A program made the position numbers and the translations under genes. 64,000 nt of DNA, from the NCBI GenBank assembly GCA_004009845.1, contig RMBW01000056.1, forward strand, positions 141,327 to 205,326, in the 5' to 3' direction. Of the stretch, positions 36,901 through 50,310 are shown piece after piece. Below the pieces are notes generated by a model, which was not told the origin of the DNA, made no database searches, and was given only the letters and a program-made list of their open reading frames with translations. This DNA comes from Davidsoniella eucalypti. Lineage: Eukaryota; Ascomycota; Sordariomycetes; Microascales; Ceratocystidaceae. The number at the start of each line of letters is the position of its first letter. Positions within the stretch are counted from its first letter, which is position 1.

Positions 36901-39900
36901 GTAGCAATCTCACTCGCAGACTGTGTTTCGTGCATCGATAAGTATTTTCCCCTCTCTCATGTTCCGTCCTTTGGCTCCTTTGCCTAGACATTCTGTCGGG
37001 CAAGACAGAAACTGATCGACAATGCGCAATCATCGTAACGTTATATTTTCGTTTCGTCTTTTCCGGCCATGGTCCGTCTCTCTTTTCGGCGGCTAACGAC
37101 TCATAAGACTGGTCTCAGGGTTCCCAGTCTAGACTGGCTTAAGTGATTGATCATTTATACAGAAGACAAAAACACTACCGCTAAATCTATATCGCGTTAC
37201 CCTATAGCTTGTTCCGGATTCTTGATAGAAAGTCTCCCAATCCCACTTAAAAAAGCTTATACACTTGACATTATTGTCGTTTTCACTTCACATTCCCGAC
37301 ATTCCAAATAATTTGAAATACTCACTTCCTTCTCTTCTACTTAGTGCGAAGGAGAGAAATACGGAAGAAAAAAAAGTATCCGCGTGTACTAATCCGGACT
37401 TCTTCCAACTGTGAAAAGTACTGCTCATGTCAAGCGGTGAAGTATGTAAGTATGTAAATATGTAAATATGTATGCACGTATATAACCCCCATTTTTATTC
37501 TATAGTCCATCACTAGGAATATTCCGCCATCAGATCATGGCTATTCTTGATCGTGAACTTTCACTAGTAGCAAATAAGTAGGAAAAGGAAAGAAATGATT
37601 CCTGGTAACGACTAGTGCCAAGGAAACAAAAATCTCCGTTCATGGCTATTCCTCTGTTAAGACTGTAAACCATCTAGACTATTGGAGGGGTGACTATTAG
37701 AGAATTCAAAAAAACAAGCAGGAGCAATGCATCGGGAAGCTATTCGCAGGAAGAGTATGAAAAGAAAAAAAGGAAGCCTGTCATGAGGGTGTACTGTATT
37801 AGCCACTAGAGAATGACAAAGGACTATTTCTAATGGTATTTGAGTATATAGAAGGAAGTAGATGGTCTTATAATATAGTTGAATGAGCCTTGATCTATAC
37901 ATGTATCATCCAATAACAGCATGTTCCAAACATTGTTTCATGTCTTGACGAGATGATCCCTGTCTAGTGCTTCTTTTTTGTCGTCATTTTGATCACGAGT
38001 AGTTATTTGTATTGGCATCTCGATAGAATCTTGCTTGTAAGATGATTCCAACGTGCATACAATAGTTTCTCAAGGCTCGCGAAATCAAAAGGAAGAAAAG
38101 AAAGTATCCAATGGGGGTCAACGTGATGATGGTCTTCATATCACAGGGCCTCATTTTTCCCCTCTCTGCACAAAATTGCTACATGGACATGAAGGAGGAA
38201 TGCTTATAGTTCAGCTAGTTTGGTATAAGAGCTGAGATATAGTGGTCCAGGTTATCAACTTAAGAACAGCTGATTTTCAAGCCTAGCCTTGACTTGACTC
38301 GAGCATTCAATGGTTGCATTATCTATTATAGCCAAAACCTCTCTTGGTTCATACTATAAGAATTACGCTTTCTAGGCATCTTTGGTTTAGGTTTGAGTTA
38401 TCGGGGTTTGCCGTTTTTTGGCACGTTTGAAGATGTCTTAGCGATTCTGTTACAGACATATCCGAGTTGACGGTAGAGTGTATACTGTCTAGGGTTATGC
38501 AACCCTACCAGCCAATTTCTTCTAGACAAGTCGAAGATATCCCTAGCGTGAGACAATTAACTACCAATAGTTTTCTTTTGACGGCAATCACACCTTAAAC
38601 GGTCTTGTCTCATGACGGTAAAACGATTTTATATCTTGCTTCAGCCTTTCAGGCGGGGAGATTTTCTTTCTTCTACAACCCCCTCTCTTCAGCTCCATAT
38701 ACTAAAGTAATCGAGAGAAAATATTGACCATGAGAATGCATCGTAGCCGAGGTCTCCGGCAAGGGACTACGACGTCTTTGGCTAAAATCGGCGGTCTTTT
38801 GTAGCCATTCCTTAGTCTTATGTCCTGAGAATGCTCGGAAGGGAAAAGAAAAAAAGAAAAAAAGAAAAAGTTTCCAATCCTTGGTGATGATCGCCCGAGG
38901 ATTGCATCGGACTACTTAGTTGAGTGCGTGACAAGTCATCGCCGAGCTTGTGTTTGCGATTATCTGTAGCCAGGTCAGGACAAGTAGTCGCTATAAGCTG
39001 TGATCCTTTAGTTTAGTCGGCCAATGAATAGTGGCTCCAGTACTTAAGCTCGATGGGAGACAGTGAGATGAAGAATAGCAAGGCTGGGATATCCTTTCAT
39101 CTGCCTGTTGTCATTTCTGCCGGGGGGCGCGTCCTATAGGGCACCTCTCCTCTCTTGTCGACAGCTTTCTATCTCTTCTCCTCTCTTGTTCCCTTTCCCC
39201 CCGTAGCTAACACTTCCCACTGAACATGTAAAATAAGGTGAAGCCCTGTTTTCTAACTGTACATGTACATTGCTGTTGTTTTGTTTTATTTTGTTTAGAC
39301 CAAGGAAAATACAAAGAATAAGTGATACTCCCATTTGATATCAAGAGCACTAGTGATAACCAAAAGAAGAAATAACTTGCCCACTTTTTCGTTCCCCTCT
39401 TCGTCTTTTTTTATTTTTTTCATTATCTTTTGCGTCATCCTATATTGCTTTATTAGCGTACTTCTTCCTAATGATGTGTCGGTTAGGCTTAAAACTTCTT
39501 CTTTGGGCCAAAGCCTGACTGAGATTGGCTTAGTTTGGTAGAATGAAGAAGCGGGAAGATTACATGTGACTATGATTCGGAAGCGGATTGGAATATTATA
39601 TCAGTTCTATTAGTATAACTTTGCTGGACCTAGCACGGCATGTACTGATACTGATAGACCATGTCGATATTTTTTGTCCTACAAGAGTAATAAAAAGGCA
39701 TAGAAAAAGGCCCCTCCCTCTGAACGTTCCCTGTCCTATGGTAGACGAGAGACATCAGGCTCTTTATCGGGGGGATGGGACCGTTTCTCTGGGTTTGGGT
39801 CGAGATGACAAGGGAGAGAAAAAAGGGATAATATGCCTCTCTCTGAATATCTGTAAGCAATGAAGAACAATGTGTTGGTTTCCGATCACTCGGCAGGCAA

Positions 39901-42117
39901 AACCCACAAATCATCTATTTGGGTTCGACAGATCTTTGTTTATATATAGTACCACCAATATGTTAGTCAGTAAAAACAGGACCAGTAGCATTCAACGACA
40001 GGACTAGAACTACCCTAAAAACGCCACAGCATGTAAAAGACGGCATAAGACCCAACGGGATCTAGCCGTGCTCGCATCTTGGATTCGAGCCCGTCCTTAC
40101 GGAGTCCTTCCCGCCTGTCTAGGACGTGGCTGATAGTTATAGTAATTAGAGCCTCTATTTTAGTATACTTTTCTTCTGAATTAAGAGGAAGGAATGTTGA
40201 ATGTGGAAGCGTGGCGTTTTTTTTCTTCTCTCACTACGGAGCTAGTTAATTAAAGAATATAATAAAAAAGTGGCTTGATTTAGTTAGCGTTCATATAAAC
40301 GAACACAAGCCGATCTACTAAGACAGATATTAAATAGCAAAGGAAAACCGGCAGTTCTTGACCTGTACGGACGATAGAAGCTTAGTAATTTCTAGCTAGT
40401 AGCCCTGTAGCTATCTACTTCCTCGATATTGGCAACAGCGTTCTATAAGAGACATGATCATATATGCCTTCTGCATGTATAAAGTGTATAAAGTATGTCT
40501 CGATCAACTGTAGTGATACCTCTTGACTAATAATTTAAAAGAAGACACTCGTCGGTTGTGTTGTTTGGTATACGACGCCTTACATGATATAAAAAACATG
40601 GAAGATATAATATTGGTATAAAAGTTATGACAATGACATCTGACTTACACAACTTACCAAAGTAATATCCCGCTGGACTAATACGATCAATCTTAAGGAC
40701 TGAAACTTGAGGCAAACAGGGGGGTAGCTCCTAAAAGTGCTGATAGTTGTATAACACCAACCAAACACTAGCACTGGTAAATCATCTATTTCCTATCCAA
40801 AGCAGCGGTAAATAACAGGCGTCAAATAGGCCGTTAGACACAAACGCCACAAAAGACTATCCATTTAGTCGGTGCTGAATCGTGAAATAAACGGAGAGGC
40901 GTTGGTAGGTGCTTTTTTGTCACTTGCTTTTTCACGATGTGGAAGCTGCCTTTCCCCCTTCTCTTTTGATTTCAGTAACTGGGACTTGGGCCATTGCCTT
41001 GCGTAATGTCCTTTGCTCTCTCAAGGTGCCCCTACACATGACGCCTTGCTTTTTTGTTAATTTTTTTTTTATATCTTCCGAGTGTTAGAGCATTGTTTGT
41101 CCTTTTGCCAATTACTCGGGTCGAATAAGCTCCCCGGGTAGACTTAGCCACAGATCTTCATAGCTTTGCTTTCATTTACAATCAAGCATATACACATGCA
41201 TTCATTATACTCTAGTATCGACTCGTTCGGTATTATCATGGAGCCGAGCCATATCCTGGCCTGGGCTTACCGGCTCATAGCGATTCTTCAAGGCGTAGAC
41301 TTGTTCGTTTGTTTTTACTTTCTGCTCTCTTGCTATTGCGGCAGTGAAGGTAGAAGTGAGCAAGGAAGGCTTGCTTTGTTGCCTGTTCATGACTTGGTCC
41401 ATGCTCGTCCTGTTTTGGACCTTGAGTATTACTCTTTTTGGGTTGGTAGATACACACCCAGTGAATTATATATATATATATATAATATATTTTGTTTTTG
41501 CCATTTTGAGCGTACACTCAAAGCTCTCTCTATTCCCTTTCTTTTTTCATACATGTAGTAGGCGGACAGGGAGCAGGGAGCAATGTTTGCTTGCTGGCCC
41601 TGGTCTACATATAGATAGATCCAAGTTTTCCCGATATCTGGGAACATTATTTTGCACATGTACTATTCAAGATAGAGAGAGGCGGTTTTTGTTCAGTTCC
41701 ATTGAATACCAACAAGTACATGTATAGCATGTAGATTGGATATCCGTACGATATACGACTACATATATGAGCCTCAAAACAAAAACCCCTATAGTGATCT
41801 TATCCTTATCGTAGTTATTGCTGTACTATGCATACACATCTGTATCAGTATACGTATTGTCGTCATATGCTAACGGAGTCGGACCATTTCGAAGCCCGGG
41901 ATCAGGGTAATCACCGCTACTGGAACGCCCAATAAGAGCTATATCAGAAGCTAGAATATAGCGCCCGTGCTTGCATAAACACAAGTATCACGGCGGGAAA
42001 TCAGGTATCGATCCCGTGCAAGCGAATAGCACATATACAATGTAGTACATACACGGACATGTTGTATGTGGTGTAGATTGTGTATTGTGCACATATGTAA
42101 GTACTGCATAGGTACAT

Positions 42118-42428
42118 ATGCAGGAAAGCAAACCCACTTCTGCATACATGTATAGAGCTTCTGCTCTACTTGTGTCTACTTGAGGTTACTTGTATCGCTA
42201 GAGGCCTTCCTTTAACAGCGTCGTTTTTGTTGTGGCTACATTAGCAAGGATAAAGACCAGTGGGACCAGATATGGCTCGCTGTGCTTCATGTTGGAGAGC
42301 TTTGCGATAATGATAGTACGTAGTAGCGTCTTCCTCGAACTCCAAGGGCCTGGACTTTCATTGTTATCATCACTAACGATTGTGCTTGTTCAGAAAAATA
42401 CCAGAAGATAGTCGGTCTACGGGGTTAA
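42118..42428 (+). CDS. possible small spliced ORF, unrecognised
   Basis: The stronger part is exon 42219-42315 (after acceptor TTTAACAG), donor GTACGT at 42316, branch CACTAAC, acceptor TTGTTCAG ending 42393, and exon 42394-42428. The phase-1 join stays open to TAA and gives residues such as DQWDQIWLAVLHVGELCDND then KKYQKIVGLRG. A first exon 42118-42171 from an ATG would join in phase but needs a weak GTGTCT donor and a 47-nt intron. No family recognised. It may be a relic or chance. Confidence 0.15.
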
Positions 42429-44639
42429 GCTAGCCCTAGACCTGTAGCGTCACACTATATCTATGAACTGAGCCTTTAGATAGCAGGTTGTCCTTAGCTA
42501 GCGGCAAGTCCCTGACCTCAAGGACGATGGTAATCATTATGTATGACGATGGTTTTATGCTGGCTTTGGGATTGTGCTTTGACGTCTAATGCACTGCCAA
42601 CTAAGCTAGCTTTTCCTTCTAGTGTCTGTAAAAGCAGGTTATCTTGTTGTTTCCTTCGCGATTGAAGCGAGGTTTAGGAACAAGGAAGTACAGAATAAGT
42701 AGACAAGCCATTCCTGTGCTATTGTTTATAATGCCAAATCTGTCGGCCTTCAACGCAGAATTCATGTCCTTATTAGGGTTAGTGAAGATCGGAGAATAGA
42801 CAAAGGCGGGCATTGAGGTTATCAGACGGTAAACAAAATCTAGGCCTCTTTAAACTAGGAGTGGGGAAAATAGAAAATAAAAGGCTCTAACTATTAGTGA
42901 TACTATATCCTCTCATGGAGATCAGTAATGTTCATAAAGTTCAATGTTACGTCTTTGCAATGGACGAATTCACGATCGCTAAAGAAAGCTAAAGAAAGAT
43001 CAAGCCCAAAGCCCATGAGATAGCTTCTAGGGTCTTGACGAGGGTTAGTTTCGTGTGATAAACCCTGGTAGGCCAACAAGGCTTGTAGTTACATAACCCT
43101 AGAATGTTCTAGTTGTTCTAGCGAGTTTCACAGCTTTCTTAGGTATTCTCAGCAAGTAAGGCTTAGGCTCATATTAGTAGTCAACTTGCAAGGCCACTAG
43201 GTTTAGCAACTAGAACCGATAGAGGCAAGATCTGTTGCGGATGGACGGACGTTCTTGGAGGAGGTAATTTCTGGACGATTGGTCGCGATGAGCCGATCCA
43301 TGGTCAACTGACTATACCATATCACATCACATTTCCATGTAGCACATTATTATGAAGCTTACATTTAGGCATCTCCAGGCCGTCTATGCCTGACGATGCT
43401 AGTATCGTGCATTATCGTAGCCTCGGCCACGGCGTAGCATGACTAGGGTCAGGTCTAGTGGAAGAAAAGGCCAGTCAGAGAGGCGGTCGAATGCAACTGT
43501 GACTGTGACGATGATGAGGGATTGAGCCCGCTTCCATTTTCCAATAGGCGGTAACAAGACGTGAATGAGATCATAGCCAGACAGGCATAAAACACACTAG
43601 AAAGAAAGTAGAAAAAAGAAAAGAAACAAAAAGAAGAAGAGAAAAACAAAACCTAGCTGTGATATTGGATGACTCTAGGATAACTTTTATTCTACGCGAT
43701 GTGATAGCGACTCTCCATCGGCCTCGGCCCTGTAAAATAGAGTAGCCATTGCTACAATATTGTGTCATCAATCGGCCGAATCAAAGCCTGGTAAGCTATA
43801 GTCCAGTATTCCTTTTCTCGACTACAACGATGCGCACAAAACGCCTAATTGGCCATCCAGAAGAAATGTCTCTGTCTTCTTTGTGTTGCTTTGTACTACA
43901 CAATAAGTAAGAAAAACCGGTTAAAAAGTCGTAACAGGAATCGACCACAAGGCAGGCTAAAATAAACAATAGCCGCCGGAGATGTCAAAACCAGTACTAT
44001 AGCAGCTTATAGGTATGGATGTATAACTACTTGGTACCATGAAGCAGGACGAAGGCCTCAAAGCTCAGGCTGTCAGTGGGCTGCACAACATTTGACAACA
44101 CGGGAGGACCGGCCCTTCTGTCTCTCTCTTTCCCTCTTTCTCACTTGGCTCTATATATTCCTGTCCACTTGCCTGAATAATGCACGCAAGCCGCTACAGC
44201 CGCCGTCATAAACAGATGACCCATCCACGAGTGCCTTGCATTGAAAACAAAGGAGGGTACCTGCCCAGATCAGCAAGAGCATAACACGCTATCTGTAGGT
44301 CTACCATGCAGGTCGGGATGCCTGCCTGTATGTATGGGCATGCTGATTATGTGCTGTGCATATATATACTATATGTACTCTACTAATATGTGCCTAGTTA
44401 GCTCCAACTACACCAAATGGAAGAACCAGGCGGTGATGATACTTGAATTGCGAGGGGTTGGAGTAATTGAGGCAGGGCCAGGGCCAGATCCAGGAAACCC
44501 GAGGTAATGGGAGACACAAGTCAAAGTGAATGATTTATGCGTAGCATAAGTAACAGGTGTGTTTGGGGAGCAAGGCGATGGAGGCAAGAAAGAGACCGGT
44601 GCTCAGGCTAAGTTACAATAGTAGTTTTACAAACAAGCA

Positions 44640-44669
44640 GAAAAACAAAAACAAAAACAAAAACAAAAC
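44640..44669. repeat. (AAAAAC)n simple repeat
   Basis: About five tandem copies of AAAAAC, slightly imperfect at the ends. Confidence 0.85.
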
Positions 44670-47078
44670 AAGGTCAACAAGACGTGCTAGCGAATGTCCC
44701 ATACCGCATGCACAGTATATATATCCACACAATGCTACGTAGAGGGAAGAGCCGGCTGTGCCTACAAATGTCCGAAGAATGAGGACAATGGTAAAGACAA
44801 AGAAACAAGATATCTGGTCCACGATGCAGTACGTCGATTCCCAGCAAGAACTCCGATGCGTACATAGTAGTATCAATATGCAGTATTTGTTGTAGCATTC
44901 ATACACATGATATCCGTTAATATATTATCTGCGTACGTAGTATCGAAATAGACGATATACGGTGCCTCACTGTGTCTTGTTCGTATAAATGGCTGCATAT
45001 ATGCATTATAGTTTGTTTTAGCAAGTCTATTGCCTTTGGTCCATACGTTGTAATCCGCAGTCTGCATTCTGCACTCTGCAAACTCTGCATTTCATACGGA
45101 TAACATGCCTGCTGCACTCTATCATCCATCTGACTGCCTATCTGCAATACATCAAAGGGTATGGACACATGCAATCAGAAATCCGATACAATCATGTCTA
45201 CCAAAGACCTAGCGGCCGTCACCGCAACTAGGCATTGCTGCCCCGTTCCACGTTTTAGAACTTGCCACTTACTTACTCATCCTCATCACTAAGCCTAAAG
45301 GCCAAAGGGGGAGGACGTTAGGTTGAGCGTTTTCCTCTGAAGGGGGTGGCACAAGACGTAAAGAGGCGGTAAATAGATCGTTCGGCACTTAATCGGAACT
45401 AGGATTGTGGGTCCTAGAGCCTCTTCAACTAGTACCAGATCTTCACGACACCTTTCTCTTCTTGCATGTCATCAAACTATCTGCTTATTCAGTCTCGAGC
45501 AAACGCCCCGTGCTCGAAAAGAAAGTGGATAGCCGATGATAACATGAGCATCCGGCTTGATCGTGACCGTAATATACAATAAAAGGGATCGCCACGAGGC
45601 TGTTGCCGCCGTGATTTAAGCTGGTTCTGGCTACCCATAGATCATAGCAGACTATAACCCTCGTTTCTTCGTAACTGGATATAAAAACCAATATACCAGG
45701 GCTTAGAACCAAATCTTGGCTCGGCCCTAGTATACGATTTGCTAGAAGCCTTGCATCTTCAAGAAGCCGTACGAGCGATTGTAGAATCACCCATGGTTTT
45801 GCAATCAAGAAATAGTCGAAATTCGTCACTAGAGACCTCACTGGAACTGCCCTTGCTTTCGGTAGTGGCTAAATCTTAACCATCAAAACACCCATGGGCC
45901 AGAAGAAGAGCCTTAGTAAATTGATATAATATACATATGTTTACAGTGCATTCTTCAAAATCTAGGTTAATGAAAGCGTCCTTCTAAGGAACATGTCAGA
46001 GGGTTGCCCTCTATTTTTCTGCCTTGTATGTTTATTTCAACACGAATCTTCAAGTGATTGCAAACTCCGAACCATGAAATAAGAGGGGATAAAACAGGAG
46101 ATATGTAGGAAAGTAGAGATGGGCCAAAAAATACAAGAAAAGCGAACACATCTCTATCCAAGATGGGTGGTCCAAGCATATTGGAATGGCCCCCTCCCCC
46201 TCTTTCCGATTTTCCAAGATCATGGAGATGGCCATTGTCCCTGGTCTTTTTGTAGGGTCGGCAATAAAGAAAAAAAGAAAACACCCAAAGAAACCCCCCC
46301 CCCCTCCCCATCGAGCACGGACTGCACACCATGAATAGTGAAAAATAACTGCGGCACTGTGAATATGTGAGCCCAAGCTCCCCAATCACACACACATGAG
46401 CTACAATACAATATATATATATAAATGTTTTAATAATATCATACTCTATATGGCCTTGCAACATATCAGCCTACCTAGGCCCAGGTATTCATCTATATTC
46501 ATGCAATTGCCCTATATCACTGATTACTGAAAGTCCTTCAAAAGCCACTTGGTCTCTGAATTTGTTCATGATTCTTATGTCTATTAGCGGAAGTTAATTC
46601 TGGCCTAGTATGTTTCCTCACCGTCTTTAGCGTGAGGAAATGGCACTTCAGGCTTCTTGTTCACCGATAGGTCTTCACTACTAGTACAACATATTACCAG
46701 GAAGGATGTCTTTAACCGTACCAAGTATAACATACAAGTACATATAGAACTTGCCTGGAAACGAATGATACGCACTGTATAGGCCTAGATTCACATGTAA
46801 GTCAAGTGAAAAAAGACTCACGATTAAGAGCACTGCTACTATTATGATTCACAAACAAGCTCTTCTATTACGCAGGATCAGCCTAAACCTGGAACTCGCA
46901 TAGCCGTGGGCTTTTATCGGCGTTTTGCTCTGCGTACCCTTCTTTGTACATGTATGTGTATATATAAACATGAACAAGATAAAGGAATATATGTATGCAA
47001 ATCGTAGCCCATATCACAGAGCTCATTGCGGTCAATGTCTATTCATTACCGTTGATGTGTGTTTCGTCACCCTTATAA

Positions 47079-47157
47079 CCTGGCTAGGAATTTGACCCGG
47101 GCCTTAGGATAATCTATATACCTACTTGGCCCGGTCTGAGAATCGATCCCAGCTAGG
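47079..47157. other. 79-nt long hairpin, tRNA-sized
   Basis: CCTGGCTAGG (47079-47088) can pair with CCCAGCTAGG (47148-47157), 9 of 10 positions including one G-U. Inside, GACCCGGGCC (47094-47103) pairs with GGCCCGGTC (47128-47136) with one bulge. Alternatively the 3' part folds as a T arm (CTGAG AATCGAT CCCAG) next to an acceptor-like pairing of TGGCTAG with CTAGGCA (6 of 7). No D arm or proper anticodon arm can be drawn, so it is not called a tRNA. It could be a decayed tRNA-derived element or a structured RNA. Confidence 0.3.
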
Positions 47158-49921
47158 CATTGTTCATCACTCTTTGTCCACCTGCTTTCACATCTTGGTG
47201 GTATTACTTTTAATAGCCCATATAATACTAGAATCTTACTATCCCTTGAAGTCTGGAATTTCTTCCGTCTGGTCAACTGTTGTACCTATGTATCACTATA
47301 CAGCAAAAGTGCAACATTCCACACCATGTGTTACGGGAAGCACTAGTAAAACTTCCACTTTGTAAAAATTTTGATGCCTTGTTAGGCCCTTGTAAGATGT
47401 TTCTCATCAAATGGCCCCCCGAAAAGCGTCGGCATAAGGAAGAACCCAGCCATTATCTGACTGGACCAAAATTTGTATCCAAGTCATCTTCTTGTTTTAT
47501 TCCCTTTGCCTGCCTAGAATCCGGGAAACGTCAGGAACCATTTTCCGTTTCCTTAAATCCCAGCTTAATTTTGTATCTCAAGTGTGGTTTGCGAGAACGG
47601 TGAATCCGATATTTGCCAACTGAGACAGCAAGTAACATCGTTAATATGTGTGGAACCCGTGCCCCTGCGTTTCTAAGTAGAGCCTCTAAAACCAACCGCC
47701 AAGTCTGGTGTTGGTGACGCCTGGCTTATTGTCTGCGTTGTCGATGATTATGAGGAGGGATGTAGAGGCAATGCCAGGTTGGCAGGTTCCATAATCTCAT
47801 ATCCAGTGAATGATGGCCACTTCGGGGGAGCCCCCAAAAGTTTGAAATCGTAGATACGTGTCGGTCCCAGTATCTTGAGACCATTGTTCTAAGACAGTCA
47901 GACGAAGCCCTGCTTTCATCATACATTAGCAACCATATAAAGGGTTTGCCACATACTAGATACCTACTAGTAACGAATAAAAGGGACGGCCAATAGTGCA
48001 TAAAAGACATCTGCCCTTGTTGAAACAAGCACATAATGAGTTTGTTTGATATCTCATATCACCCACTCCTCCTTCTATTATCTGAGTCCACTGACATCAG
48101 TCACTCTAAATACCGGGGATATCGCTATGTTGAAGGTAGAATTGAACAGGATATAGAAAGACAGCCAGTAGATACGACTGTGTTTACATTTCTGTATACA
48201 GATAGATACCTTTAACAATACCTGCATGATGCCTTCTCATTGCTTTGACCTTCAAAGCAATAGTGGCTGAGGTAGCACTAAATCAGAAGCTCCTATTGCA
48301 ACTGCTACCACCAGCAACGGGAACTCTTTCGATGACTTGATAAAGGCAAAAGGCTTGCTCTATTTTTGCTATTTCTACCACTGATGCTACTTATGTTCCA
48401 AGAATTTCCACAGGATAGTTAAGCGAGTGTATCTTCAGCTATATTTCGATGATTCCGGAGGGTAGTTCGTCTGTCGTTTTTGTTAACTTTTGCCTAAGTA
48501 TAGTCGTACTTCGTGCACAGATATCGCTTCTTGGTGATGAGAGCTGGAAAGTCAATATACGCGAGAGTAGTTCACGGACTTCACAAAAATATGCACCATT
48601 TGTGCTGTCGGTCACTGATACATGTATTGTATTAGTAGTAGTAGTAGTATACATCTGTATAGGCATTTTCCCAGTAGAGTAGTTATGGGAGAATAGCAAG
48701 AGTAGAAATGATATAGTAGCAGTAACTACCAGACATCTCAATGGAGAAGAATAAGTTGATGTGTGATACATCAATGTCCTACTTTTCTTGTATGTAGTAC
48801 GTACGCCTTTCATAAACCTGGATGTACACTGTCTAGCTCGGCTCGGCCTCTATTGTCCATACATTCAAGTCGGCTAGTCGGATTTACGCTTTGCATATAT
48901 GTATATGTAGAGTTATTTGCCCTCTAAAACGTCCAAGCCATGGTTGCTTTATCTTTGTCTTCCCTGACATTAACTTGGCTTTCCGTTGTACGCCCCCCAT
49001 GCCTCTCTGTCTTTTCCCCCAAAATGGGTCTTTAGAAAGCAGGGTCAGGGTCTCTTCAATTTTTCCGGTACAGTAGGATCTTTGTCACCGCTTTCCTCTA
49101 GTCCTTACAACCAACTCATAAACTATTGATATGGGTTTACATACAAGTTACTATAGGAAGTGTAGTCAACGAAGAACGCACCAAGGTGAGCTAACCGTGC
49201 TTTTTGTGCACGAAGCAAATGTCAACGTAACTTTTGTGCCCGTCCACATCATGTGTTATGGTTTAGTTGTGTATATGTATATCATCTTGTCAGTGTCAGA
49301 CGGTGTAAAGCTCCGAAATTCACTCATCTACTTTGTTTTCAAGGCTCAGGACCCGACATACTGGGAATAGCACAAGCATAGCAATGTCTTATTTCAAACA
49401 AACAACGCCCCTTTGTGAAAGAGGAGAAAAAAGAAAGGTTGGGCGGGCTCTTACACAAATTCACGTTCTTTTAGATGGGTTTATTTGGAGCAAAACACGT
49501 GCCAAGAAGCAAACAAGAGGTGACGAAAAGAAAAAGCAATAACAAAGAGCCGAAATGGCCGTTGCTTTGTTGACTTCAGCATTTTCCCATTTCCAAAGTT
49601 CAGACCAGCACGAGACATTAAACGATAAGTGATCAACTGGTCATATAACTTGTCTGTCAAGAATAAACAAACATGGATATCTTTTATTTTTTTGTGTCAA
49701 TCTAGACTTGTTTCACTAGTTACTTAAAATTTACAACGTAGAAAAGATACTTATATATCATTGCGAAGCTATAGTCTATGTATATGTACATACATGGGGC
49801 CTGGTGGCGAGAAACTGAGCCGAATGGATGTGTTTCTTGAAGGGCAATCACACATAGCTCCTTGCTTTTTTCATGCCTTTCTTTCTTTCGTCAACTCTAG
49901 TTTGAGGTAGATGTAGCTAGA

Positions 49922-50310
49922 ATGTACATGCGCACGGCTTTTGAGATTCAGGGAATTCTCGGGTTAAGTTCGATTCCCCTCTCAAGTGTTTCCCGCAAAT
50001 CTATAGTAAGTATTTTTCACTACATATCATGTATATGATACTTGACATGTACATCTTCTTTGCTTATCTTTTTTTCTTTTTGTTTATCTAGGTGCATATA
50101 TGTAGACTACGTACACTACTACTAGATCGTTGGAACGATATGAACTCACCAAGTTTGCCCCCATTATTCCATGCAACTAACAAGGAGGCCTTTATCTTTC
50201 CGAGTTTGAAATACCACCAGTTTCTGGTATATCAGTATGTTCAAATGCATAATAGCTCCTTCGGCCTTCTGCAATGTCTTAGATTATGTTTCTGCATAAA
50301 CAGAATCTAG
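49922..50310 (+). CDS. candidate two-exon small gene, about 100 aa, unrecognised
   Basis: Exons 49922-50005 and 50092-50310 around an 86-nt intron with a strong donor (GTAAGT) and a long pyrimidine tract running into TTTATCTAG. The phase-0 join gives an uninterrupted 100-residue frame from an ATG to TAG. The first exon is 28 residues (MYMRTAFE start). The second has a basic stretch, a Pro-rich PSLPPLFH segment, an aromatic run KYHQFLVYQYVQMH and four Cys. No signal peptide or known domain. The splice signals are better than expected by chance, but the branch site is only TACTTGAC and no homology is recognised. Confidence 0.25.

Larger units (their letters stand above)
30972..42117. other. gene desert, first half
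   Basis: About 11 kb without a recognised gene. Positions 31070-31600 are pyrimidine-rich on minus and carry the Nudix promoter; a G run with one A lies at about 31374-31386. One T-rich insertion is at 33886-33939. At 38490-38507 TAGGGTT-ATGC-AACCCTA forms a 7-bp inverted repeat. An AT dinucleotide tract lies at about 41465-41483. An intron-like segment (GTAAAT at 31883 to CTCAG at about 31995, branch TACTAAC) has no convincing exons beside it. No transposon protein seen. Confidence 0.55.
42429..49921. other. gene desert, second half
   Basis: About 7.5 kb without a recognised gene. It contains an (AAAAAC)n-like run at about 44640-44669, a C-rich run at about 46297-46315 and a 79-nt hairpin at 47079-47157. 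TTAGGGTT-type motifs occur near 42776, 43043 and 43096. Frames of 100-165 codons at 45485-45841, 45967-46464 and 47280-47603 have low-complexity or non-protein-like translations or lack an ATG and resemble nothing known. Confidence 0.55.

Noticed and set aside
4321..38501. 13-mer CTAGGGTTATGCA found at both 4321 and 38489
   Set aside because: Shared 13-mers are expected many times by chance in 64 kb; only the TTAGGGTT core was kept as a note.
40055..40110. Minus-strand GGCTCGAATCC resembling a Pol III B box
   Set aside because: T stem pairs only at two positions and no matching acceptor arms.
41960..42016. tRNA-like segment with GCTTGCA/TGCAAGC arms and GGTATCGATCCC
   Set aside because: The arms are 55 nt apart, the T stem pairs poorly and no anticodon arm of the right size can be formed.
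45485..45841. 118-codon minus frame
   Set aside because: Begins at GTG, has no recognisable domain, splice signals or promoter, and is within chance length for this composition.
49939..49990. tRNA-like AAGTTCGATTCCCC with TTGAGA/TCTCAA arms
   Set aside because: Only 47 nt between the arms and no cloverleaf; it lies inside the candidate first exon.
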